Source of the DNA: Filosporella fistucella
Lineage: Eukaryota; Ascomycota; Leotiomycetes; Helotiales
NCBI GenBank assembly: GCA_030077755.1
Contig: JAQJZZ010000008.1
Span: forward strand, 1,922,001-1,986,000
Reading direction: 5' to 3'
Length of the DNA stretch: 64,000 nt
Each line of letters starts with the position of its first letter. The stretch's first letter is position 1. Positions 1-9,998 of this stretch are shown here, piece by piece. Made by a program: the position numbers and the translations under genes. The notes beneath the pieces are model-generated. The model saw only the letters and a list, made by a program, of their open reading frames with translations. It did no database searches and was not told the DNA's origin.

Positions 1-1013
1 TGCAATGTGTTAGTACTAGAATGAAGCTATAGATGTCTATCCAAGAGGTTTCAACGGCGAGGTCATACAATGGGGCGGTGTTGAACAGGGCGGCCCTTGA
101 GAGTAAATGTCAGCAGAATCTTCACCATCTCAATCGCTGGATACATACGCTTCTACGCAGGCCATACAGCTCTGGATTGGCTTTAATATGCTCGTCTTCA
201 TCAAGCTTCCGCTTTGGTGGACGGCGAGATTCAGTAGATGTTGATCGTTGATCTCGTCCTTCATCCGCAGCCGCTACAGCTGGGCTATCCTCCATGTCAA
301 AATCGGCATCATCGGACTCGCCCTTAGCATCTGCTGCGGAAGAATCGGAATCATCACTATCTTGAGCTCCGAATTCAGATTGGTGATTTGAGGAGGTCGC
401 CGGCGAGGGTTCGTCGACAATAGGGATGGCGACCTCAGAGAGGTCAGACTCAGAATCGTACGGAGCGTCGTCGTTTGTAAGAGTGGATCTTTGCAAAGGA
501 CTTCCATGTCCATTGGAAACAGGTAATGAGGGATTCGAGGTCAGGACTGTTACAGTCGATGGAGGGGCTAAGACGACGAAGTTAGCAATGTGCTCAATTC
601 TCTTCATTTTTGCTATGACGCCAGCAGTCAATGGTCATACGACGATCTCAACAATGTAACGACGGTTCAAATTTTGTTTGAACCGCATTCCGAGAGTCTG
701 CAGAGCTGATATGAATGTTGCCGGCGCATTTCGAGATAGTTGTAAGTGACATCGAGATAGGGCTGATGATGAAATTTGATCGATTGATATTGCGTCAGAG
801 CGTGGGAGTGCCCCAAAATGCACCAAACTCGTCTGCGAAGCTGGAAGATATTGACGAAAAGATGAAGGCAGGTCCATGGGCAAATTTGGGTCGATATTCT
901 CGAGATATAAGAGATGGTACCGATGATCTTCGAGCAGGCAGACAGTCCATAGCCTTGGAGTATGTCTGGAAAGGGTAGATAGAATAAGTATGAAAATGTA
1001 ACTCACAAGCCAT
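1..1013 (-). CDS. CHD1: CHD1-type chromodomain helicase, N-terminal part only (partial)
   Basis: This is the 5' portion of a chromatin-remodelling ATPase gene that runs off the left edge. The model is exon 1 at 1013-1007 (ATG GCT T before a GTGAGT donor), exon 2 at 567-149 and exon 3 at 95-69 (27 nt). A fourth exon should lie outside the window, because a GTATGA donor and a TACTAAC branch site follow. The encoded segment is acidic and disordered (runs of D, E and S), then basic (RRPPKRK), and ends in the peptide NPELYGLRRSGR. I recognise that peptide as the conserved lead-in to the chromodomains of fungal Chd1. The helicase and chromodomains themselves are not in the window, so identity rests on this N-terminal signature. 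CHD1 is a nuclear nucleosome-spacing enzyme. The gene is divergent from RLI1, with about 420 bp between start codons. A TTG-initiated reading from 631 fits less well than the spliced start. Confidence 0.68.
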
Positions 1014-1431
1014 GATGAATAGGCCCCCCTTGAGGCAGATATAGTATGTGTAGTCGAATAAAGAACGTGGGTTTAGAAATATGTTATGGTGGTGGAAGTT
1101 TGTAATTATGTCGATGTGGAGATAGGTGTGACAGTCCAACGGGCCTTCAACCGGTCACTCTTTCCTCGTCTCGCTTACTGCCAGTGAGCCACAAATGCAG
1201 GCAGCCAATGACTGCACCCTTATTTCCCAAAAATTGGTTTCCCAAAACTTCATCATACCTACTTTAGGTACCATACTTTGACCACGACGGGACAAGTTTG
1301 GACCACTATTAGGGCTCACTCGCGACATACTGTTTTGTGCAATTCAAGAATCTGCGATCCAGATTTCGCCGAGTACCATCGAAGCATCTCTCCTGCAAGC
1401 AGAGCTCTCTCTGGGAGCGCAACACAGCAAA

Positions 1432-3693
1432 ATGTCTGACAAGCTCACCCGGTAAGTTAAAGGAAACGTGGAACTACAGATTGAATTCTAGATTGTCCAA
1501 CTTATGGCCTCTTGATCTGTTAATACTAATTTCTGTCCAAAACAGTATCGCCATTATCAGTACAGACAAGGTGCGCGCAGCTGCCATTCCATACCCCACC
1601 ATGACCCCGCCACCCTCGATTTGAACTCACATGCTAACAACACCTTTTCACGTTCCAGTGCAAACCGAAGGTGAATAGTTTGGACATATAGTATTCAAAG
1701 GGCATCTGCTGAGTTCATTTTCCAGAAATGCAGACAAGAATGCAAGAAATCCTGCCCCGTTGTCCGCAGTGGACGACTCTGTATCGAAGTGACTCCCGAG
1801 TCCAAAATCGCCTTCATCTCCGAGAGTCTTTGCATTGGATGCGGTATCTGTCCTAAAAAATGCCCCTTTGGCGCCATTAACATCATCAATCTGCCAACAA
1901 ATCTCGAATCCCAGATTACCCATCGATACTCTGCAAACAGCTTCAAGCTTCATCGTTTGCCTACACCACGTCCTGGACAGGTCTTGGGGTTGGTTGGTTC
2001 TAACGGTATTGGAAAGAGTACTGCTCTCAAAATTCTGAGTGGAAAATTGAAGCCCAACCTTGGAAAATATGACAACCCCCCAGACTGGCAGGATGTAATC
2101 AAATATTTCCGTGGATCTGAGTTGCAGAGTTCGTATCCCATCACTTTGGGAGCTTGACAGAAACTAATAGTTGGAAAGATTACTTCACAAAGATTTTGGA
2201 AGATGACCTCAAGGCAATCGTCAAGCCACAATATGTTGATCGTATACCAAAAGCTATTCGCGGCACAGACAAGACAGTCCGAACCCTGATTGAAGGGAAT
2301 GCTTCGATGGAAAACATGGAGGAAGTGCTTGACGTTCTCGGTGAGTAGCTATAGCACATTTATGTGGTCTCTTTGAGCTAAAGTCGTACAGAATTAAATC
2401 ATATCATGGACCGTGATATTAATCTTCTATCCGGCGGAGAGCTTCAACGGTTCGCTATTGGAACCGTTTGTGTCCAACAAGCCGATGTGTAGGTAACGTG
2501 CTTCGCAGCTTTACTCATGCTCACATTATTTAGCTACATGTTTGACGAGCCTTCATCTTACCTAGATGTCAAGCAGCGTTTGAGTGCGGCAAAGATCATC
2601 CGATCGCTTCTCCGCCCAGATGATTATGTTATATGTGTTGAGCACGATCTTTCAGTCCTCGATTACCTTTCGGATTTCATCTGCGTTCTTTACGGAAAAC
2701 CTGCGGTGTATGGTGTCGTTACCTTACCAGCTTCCGTCCGTGAAGGTATCAATATCTTCCTTGATGGCAATATTCCAACGGAAAATCTCCGTTTCCGTGA
2801 GGAATCTCTGACATTCCGTGTCGCTGAGGCTGCCGACGAGTTTATGGCGGATCGCTCACGTGCTTTCAACTATCCTTCCATGGAAAAGACGCTTGGTGGA
2901 TTCCATCTCGCGATCCAGGCTGGTGATTTTACCGACTCCGAAATCATTGTTATGATGGGAGAGAACGGTACTGGCAAGACAACATTCTGTAAACTCCTCG
3001 CTGGAGCTATCAACCCAGACGGAAATCAGAAAGTCCCTGGTATGAAGGTCAGCATGAAGCCTCAAAAGATTACACCAAAGTTTGAAGGCACCGTTCGACA
3101 ATTGTTCTTCAAGAAGATCAAGACTGCATTCCTCCTCCCTCAATTCCAGACAGATGTTGTGAAGCCATTGAAGCTCGACGAGTTTATTGACCAAGAAGTT
3201 AAGACACTCTCTGGTGGTGAACTGCAGCGTGTTGCTATCGTTTTGGCATTAGGACTGCCAGCCGACATCTACCTCATTGATGAGCCTTCGGCTTATCTCG
3301 ATTCCGAGCAACGTATAATTGCTGCCCGTGTCATCAAGAGATTCATCATGCACTCCAAGAAGACCGCATTTGTCGTTGAACACGATTTCATTATGGCAAC
3401 CTACCTCGCTGATCGTGTAATTGTATTCGATGGTGAGCCAGGTATTAACGCTCAGGCGAATCCTCCCGAGTCTTTACTCACGGGGTGCAACAAATTCTTG
3501 AAGAATCTTGATGTCACGTTCCGACGCGACCCAAGCAATTACAGACCTCGCATTAACAAGCTTAATTCTCAATTGGACCAGGAACAAAAGCTGGGCGGCA
3601 ACTACGTAAGTTGGCTATACAATGACCATGTGGAGCACATGCTAACACTTCACTTAGTTCTTCTTGGAGGAAGATAAATCCACTAGTGCTTGA
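1432..3693 (+). CDS. RLI1: ABC protein Rli1/ABCE1, ribosome recycling factor
   Basis: Rli1/ABCE1 is a cytosolic ATPase that splits ribosomes after termination and needs two 4Fe-4S clusters. The model has eight exons: 1432-1451, 1546-1570, 1659-1670 (12 nt), 1726-2128, 2179-2340, 2392-2488, 2534-3605 and 3658-3693. The protein begins [19 protein letters not shown]. Two ferredoxin-like Cys clusters follow, one with CRQECKKSC and one with [11 protein letters not shown]. The first Walker A is GSNGIGKST, the first signature is LSGGELQRF and the first Walker B is [11 protein letters not shown]. The second cassette has [18 protein letters not shown] and [11 protein letters not shown]. The hinge and C-terminus (FRPRINKL-type ending, GNYFFLEED) match yeast Rli1 nearly residue for residue. 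The intron at 2129-2178 uses a weak GTTCGT donor but restores the conserved ELQNYFTK. Identity is essentially certain. The annotated stop is the TGA at 3691-3693, but the frame stays open afterwards (see findings). Confidence 0.97.
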
Positions 3694-4501
3694 GGCACCA
3701 ATAATGAAAACAACCCCCCTGTGAATAGTGCATCATCAGGCGTTAACGGATCAGCATTACGGCAGGCAGGTGTGTATAAAGGAATTACGGGTTCTCTAGA
3801 AGAAGAGATAACCTCGAGCGATGATGACGAGCCAGACGACTAACGATAGCGACGGCAGTCGTAGCCCTTTCAGAAGCCTGGTCCTATCGAGAATGTTTGC
3901 CATTTCGTCTACTAGCATAGGTGGAATCACGATAGATTGAGGGGCACTGCTAAAGGGTGACTGCCGTCTGATGCTTCATTCATCTTGTCTTAGAGAGGTT
4001 TTCCAATTGGATTTGGGCTGCTCTTTCACACAAATTTTTGAAAACTTTCGCATTTGCAAATCGATGTTTTATAGCACAGCTTAAACCTTGAGGGACCGAC
4101 GGAATAATGAAAAGTTATCCTTCAATGTTTTCAGAATATGTGCATAGATTCTTTTGCGACCTTTATGGAGTGTGCTCGGAGTCGAAGTACATGATGTGAT
4201 CACATTCGGCATTCGGCATTTGATATATTTCGCATAATAATCAGATAGGTATATGGATCTCGATTCAACTTCCAAATCATACTAAGAGTGACTACGATGA
4301 TCATGATCTTGAAGACTGTTCGGCCGATTAGGAGAGACAGATACACACCGAGAATTTCATGATGCCTTGATTTCCTATCATCTCCTTTCTTGCCAACTCC
4401 TATTGCGAGGAAATGTTTTGAAGATGCCTGCTTGCCGAAGTCATCATGCTACGAAGTAGTGGCGCTTCGATACGTACAAGTCTGGTCTCCTTTCTGTGAC
4501 C
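3694..4501. other. Convergent intergenic spacer RLI1/PRP40
   Basis: This is the shared 3' region of two convergent genes. From 3694 to 3840 the RLI1 frame remains open for 49 codons after its TGA and ends at TAA 3841-3843. The rest, about 3850-4500, shows no convincing gene. A small tandem duplication (ATTCGGC twice) lies near 4205-4218. Confidence 0.6.
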
Positions 4502-7272
4502 TTATTCTTCCTCAATCTCTCCTTCCTCGCTGCCTGAGTGAACAGCCGGCTCCTCCTTTGGTGGAAGTGGTGCCGGTGGTGTCCTAGTTCGATGTCGCCG
4601 CTCACGTGGGGGAATTGGGGAACGCTCACGGGGTGTTACTTCCCTCCTAGTTCGCTATGTGGTGTCAGAATCCTATTTTGAACGCAACAAACGAACATCT
4701 CCCGGCAATGCATGTGACCATACTAAGGTCATGACGAGAAACTCCAAGGGTGTAAGAGAACTGCACATTCAAGCCTACGCCGACTTTGTCCAACTATGGA
4801 GTCACTGGCTCTATTGTCCGCGGCGGACTCGAAAAGAAAAAAGTTAACTAAGATAAACGACGAACCTTTGCTCCCCTAATGCTACCAGCACTTTCCACGT
4901 CACTGTCAGCTCTACGTCGTCTTCCAACGGGTCTCTCGTCGCCATATGGCAACTCATCAATGCTTCCTCTAGGGTCACCTCTCTTTCGGTAAAGCTTCTC
5001 TCGCTCACTTTCTCTGTCTCTCCGCTCGCGGTCATAATGGCTCAAAGGTTCGTCTCGTCTGCTGCGATGAGGCCTATCGAGATCCATCTCGCGATCTCGA
5101 TCCCGGTCTCGCTCTCGATCACGGTCTCCACGATCACCTCGACGACCAGGAGATAGTAAAGTCTCCGCAACGTTAGATTTTCGATAATTCTTCTCGCGGT
5201 CAGCAATTGCTTTTCGGCGGTCTGCCTCGTAGGCGTCAATTTCTGGACTGCGGCTTTTCCTATGGTGACCACTACTACGGTGTCTATCACTTCTCTCTCG
5301 CTCACGATGAGTAGGACGGTCTACTGAGGACCTCTCACGACGTTTGAGTCGATCTTTTTCAGCATCCTCTTCCTTTTCCTTCAGACGCCTAATGACCTTG
5401 TCGAATGCGGAACGACGCAGTTCGTCCGAGGGGAGTGCAATATACTCTTCAGCTCGTTCAATTCGAGATCGGACTCTGTCATAAGTATCATCAATACGAA
5501 TTGGAGGTTCCAGGTGCTTGATATAAGACCTGAGAGCATCTACAGCTCGGCGCTGCTGTCGTTCAGCTAGGTGCTTATCATCCTCGCTACGCTTTGATGC
5601 CTTTTCATGTAACTGGAGCTTATTAGCTTATTATCGTCAATGATATTGAAACATGGTAGCTTACTCTCTCAAAGATTAATGACAACGCGTCCCGGTCAAT
5701 GTTAGCAGTCCGTCGATCATTCTGCATCCAAGCAAGGAAATCCTCAAAGGTGGTCTTCTGTTGAATCTCATACCGTTTGTCCTATACAAATTAGCGCAGG
5801 GCAAATTTCGAAAGCGAAATTGCTTACATCGAGAACGTCCAATACATCATTTCGAGTACTACGAAGAGCTCGCTCTTCTTCTTCGATCATGTCCCAAAAT
5901 AGATCCATTGGAGCTGAACCGGGCTGACCAAGCATTGCCTGATAGCGTTCGTCCCCTGCGATCACAGGGTGAATTTTGCTCCATTTCGTACCTGCCTTGA
6001 TTTTGTTGTTCATTTTCAATTCATTGAGCAGGTTCAAAAAGCGATCCCGGTTTTGACGCTCTCTTCTGTACTTTAGATTTTTCTCCTGCTGTCGAGCGTC
6101 ATTGAAAGTCTTTTCCAATATCTTGACGTGATTTTCGAAAGCACTCAACATGTCAGATTTGCTAAGTGACTTAAATTTCTCATCACCTTGAAATCGTTGG
6201 TTGGACTGGATGATACCTTGTGCCTCTGACCATCTTGTAAACGGTTGGAGGTTGAGACCTTTCAGTATCTCCACCAGTTCATCTAAAGCTGCCTTTCTAG
6301 TGTTGTTCTCTCGTTCGAGGTTAATCTTCTTCAGCTCGATAACATAATCTTCAAATAACTGGCGCCGCTCATCGTCGTCCTTTGCTGACCTGAAAATTGC
6401 TTCTGCTTCAATGATAGGACGAGCTGTTCTCCATCGGGTGTAGTGTTTTATTTCTGGATGGCTTTTCAGCATAGTAGCAAAATCCTTTCGGAGTTTTTCG
6501 ATTCTCTCCTTTGCACGATCCTTTTCTTGGATTCGCACCTCAACGGCATACTTCTCGAATGCAGCTTTTCTATCCTTAGGGTCCTTCAGCGCTCGATATT
6601 GGGGGTCTTTGATGATTGACCGCATCGTTTGCTCCCACGTCCAATCAGGGTCCACATTATTGCGCCTGAGCATTTTCATGAATGCTGCTTCAGCTTCTTC
6701 GAAGGTAGAGTAGTCTGGGTCGGTATTTGCAGGCACGAAAACTTGAGCGCGAGAGCCGTTAGCATCATTCCCATATGCGATCTGCCGAGCTTCTCCAAGG
6801 GGTTCTCTTTCTCTTGGAGAGTCGAATTGACCAGCAGAAAATCCGCCACCAGCCACGAAGGTCGGCCTACAGATTGTCAGAGAAACAGTAGTAGTTTGGT
6901 ATAGGTGCGACCTACTGCGCAGCAACTGGGGTAGGAGCAGGTGCTTCCTTAGCTAACGCGTCTTTGTATACTTCTGGCATTTCCCAAGAGCTCTGCTTCG
7001 TCTCTGTATTGTACCAATACTTGCGCCCGCCTTCTGCTGTGTACTCCTTCCATGGCTGATTTGCAAGAGCACGCTATTAGAGGATCAGTATGAATACTTT
7101 CCAAGAAGGGGTGGGTTCAAACCTCTGCAGGCGTCATCAGCTCTTCAGGTTTGGTCCATTGTGTCGCTTTCGTGACCGTGTTGTAATAATAGACGCGGCC
7201 ATCTGCGTTTCGGGCTTCTGACCATAGAGCCGGTATGGCTGCATGGCCATTGATTCCGTTAGTTCCATTCAT
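4502..7272 (-). CDS. PRP40: Pre-mRNA-processing factor Prp40 (U1 snRNP; WW and FF domains)
   Basis: Prp40 bridges the 5' splice site and branch-point complexes in the early spliceosome. The model has exons 7272-7123, 7073-6916, 6866-5828, 5781-5665, 5618-4859 and 4643-4502. The N-terminus carries two WW domains in tandem: one with [15 protein letters not shown] and the closing W-TKP, and one with [15 protein letters not shown] and the closing W-EMP. A long helical array of FF domains follows (phenylalanines in [34 protein letters not shown] and [10 protein letters not shown] contexts). The C-terminus is Arg/Asp/Glu/Ser-rich. The last exon is my inference. Without it the frame ends at TAG 4848-4850. 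With a GTTTAT donor after 4859 the protein gains a basic-proline stretch and ends [11 protein letters not shown], which is typical of fungal Prp40. The identity is secure; the final exon is probable. Confidence 0.92.
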
Positions 7273-7555
7273 GATGAAGTGTTGACGCCAAATGGTAGAA
7301 TTGTTGCGGCGATTTGAAGTTGACGAGGATTAAATTAAGTTTTGTAGCTTGCATCTCAAAAGAGCCTAGCTTCGATGGATCGGAAACAACAATCAACGCA
7401 TTCACCTGGGGACGAGCAATACTGGACCTATCAATTCACCTTTAAAATATGTGTTCATGAGCATACAGAAATCTGGGGCACCCTAAAATTCTTCTACGAC
7501 GATCCCCAACACTTGTTACCCTGTCTGTTCGGGCTGATCTTGCAAAGAAATCGGC

Positions 7556-9483
7556 ATGGTGGAGAGAGAAAAGATGGTGGACAGCACAGAGAACGAGGAT
7601 CGACCTCGTGGAAGTCTGGAATTTGTGGAAAGCTCAATACTGAGAACGGTTGTGCCTTCTGATAGTAATTTGAACATAGAAGAGGCTCTGAGCGGATCTG
7701 TTGAACGTCTGGATGATGGCAGCGAATCTCCTTTGGCAGCTGTAGCGCAAAGGCACACTCTCTTCTTTGGTCAGTGTTCTGGCCATTCAACGAAGCTATG
7801 TATCTTACTCATTACCAGATCCTAGATGAAATTGTCAATGTTTATGTTATATTGCAAACCCCGTATTTCGATGAAAGAACTTTACGATCATATCTGGGCA
7901 GGTTAGTCATTAACCTTGAGGTCCAAGTTGTGAATTCGCAAGTCGAAGCCCAGGATGGACCACCAGGCCACGAGACAATATACAGCGGCTCAGTACATGA
8001 TGGGGAAGATCCATTGATTGTGGTCCAGGGCCCAGATGAGAGTGATAATAGCTCTGGCGATGGACACATACTTGTTGTCTGGAAAATATCCGCGTTCTTA
8101 ATCAGGCCTCGATTGCGTCTACAGAATCCTTCGGTGGTATTCTCTGCTACTGCAAATCTCAAGCCGACTGAACAAGTTCGGGATGCGACCCTCAGGGAAG
8201 AATATTTACCTAGCCAGGTTCCATCTGGCATTAATTTATTAGAGGTAAACAAAAATGATAGATCATTTATAGCATGGAACATCTGACGCTAATTGCATAC
8301 CTAGGCATTCAGCGATGATCCAGCAATGGACGGTATTGTACCCAGGCTTTCAGCTCTCCGGGTATCAAAGGTGGCACCAGCAACTCAAACCAGAGATCAG
8401 ATCCGTCCCTTGAAGAACATTTCACGGCAAACTCTGAAAGTCTACCCAGCCATCAATGCCCGTGTCAGGTACTCAAGACCAAACACAACACCATCAAACC
8501 CTGCTGTCATAGCTTCCGTCGATGTTGATATTACACCCTTTGCCAATTGTGAAGTTGTTCTGGAGAATGTCACTCTTCAGCTTCATGGAGGTACTGTTGA
8601 GGATCTTAACGCAGCTGCAGGAATGGTATTGCCGATTACATCCCTTCCTCAAGATGATATCACATTTCTTTACAAGCTTTCCCCGGACGACCTGGACGCG
8701 ACTAACAGATCATTGTCACGAACTCTTGAGATATCGATTGTTGCACGAGCAACCCTCTCAAAAGTGTGTCAACCTCAAATTTCCATGCAATGGACCACCT
8801 CTCTTGATTTCACACCGCCAGTAAATCCGGGCTTCGGAACTCCTACCCAACCAATTTCCAGGCCTCATAGACCGGCTCAACTTTCCATAAGTTCAACATC
8901 TGAAAATTTACCGACTGTTTCTTCTCTGGCAAAATTGCATCCCGATGCTCTCCCCTCCATAGATATCACAACACGTCAACAACGAAACTCCTCTATTCCC
9001 GACTTTGGCGTTACCATGACTTTCACTGGGCCTCCTGATGATGTTCCTATTAATCCTGGCGTCCCATTCGTTTGGTCAGTGTTCATTGTCAATCGCTCAG
9101 ATCGACCTCGCAAACTTGCTCTTATGGTCATTCCAAAGCGTCGTCGGACCGAAGCACGCATCACGCGACCACCATCCACTGGCTATGGGGGTGCTCGGAA
9201 AGATCACAAAGTCGCTGATGCTGTGTTGGACGAGAATATTGTTTATGCCATGCAGCGAAATTCTGCGGTGGATGCCACGGAGATTATATGTTTAAGCACA
9301 GATACCAGGGTTGGACCACTTGCACCACTTGCTTGTTACGAAGTGGAATTGAAGTTTATGGCTCTCAAGACTGGTATTGTCAGCATTGAGGCGGTAAGGG
9401 TCGTCGATCTAGGCACACAAGAGCATGTTGATATCAAGGATCTACCTAGTGTTGTAGTCTCGCCTTTGAAGCAAGAAGCGTGA
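7556..9483 (+). CDS. TRS65: TRAPP-II subunit Trs65
   Basis: Trs65 is a subunit of the TRAPP II exchange factor, which activates Ypt31/32-type Rabs at the trans-Golgi. Exons are 7556-7769, 7826-8244 and 8305-9483. The second exon starts after an AG at 7824-7825, so that LFF-DEIVNVYVILQTPY reads through as in relatives. The C-terminal half, from VRYSRPN through DVDITPFANCEVVLENVTL to VVDLGTQEHVDIKDLP, is all-beta. It matches the immunoglobulin-like domain described for fungal Trs65. Two start codons are possible, at 7556 (MVEREKMVDS) and 7574 (MVDSTEN). I give the first in-frame ATG, but the second is equally plausible. The gene is divergent from PRP40 with under 300 bp between starts. Confidence 0.85.
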
Positions 9484-9998
9484 ACAATCAGAGACAGGGC
9501 GACGCTTCTAAATTTTTACAGAGGAGCTAGATCACTCAGGCTGCCTTTCTCCACACAAATCTTTCCTCGTAGGCCCCACTTCTTCGATGCCTACCTAGGT
9601 GTTCAAGGGAGGAGGGAGAACTGATCTCGTGATTGCAGATGTGTGCCATTAAGTGCTTAGAAACCGAACCTCATTCATGCATTATTCTCTCGTGTTAAAC
9701 ACAAAAACTTCTAAAAATTCCAAGGAATACGTAGGTTGAAGAGACCTAAATGCGAAAATTACTCTGGAATGCCCTGGCAGATAGTGGTTCACGTGAGATC
9801 TATCTGCCTAGTCTAACCGCATTTGGCAATTCACCACTAGCTCTAGTCCAAATCGTTGTGGTTGATACCTACTCCACCTTGCGACCTACCTAGTTGGAGA
9901 ATACAAGCCAATATTTTGTCTCCAATTCTAACCACGCACTTACATGAGATTCGTTCAGGCACCAGGCATTCACTTCGAGTGCTGAGTGGTTCGTCAAC
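9484..9998 (+). other. Intergenic spacer TRS65 to POL4
   Basis: About 515 bp between two genes on the same strand. It carries pieces of the CTACCTAG-type motif near 9590 and 9889 and a CACGTGA at about 9790. I see no coding signal. Confidence 0.5.

Noticed and set aside
2517..3677. Separate single-exon ABC protein
   Set aside because: It is exon 7 of RLI1; a TTTAG acceptor at 2533 and the frame continue from upstream exons.
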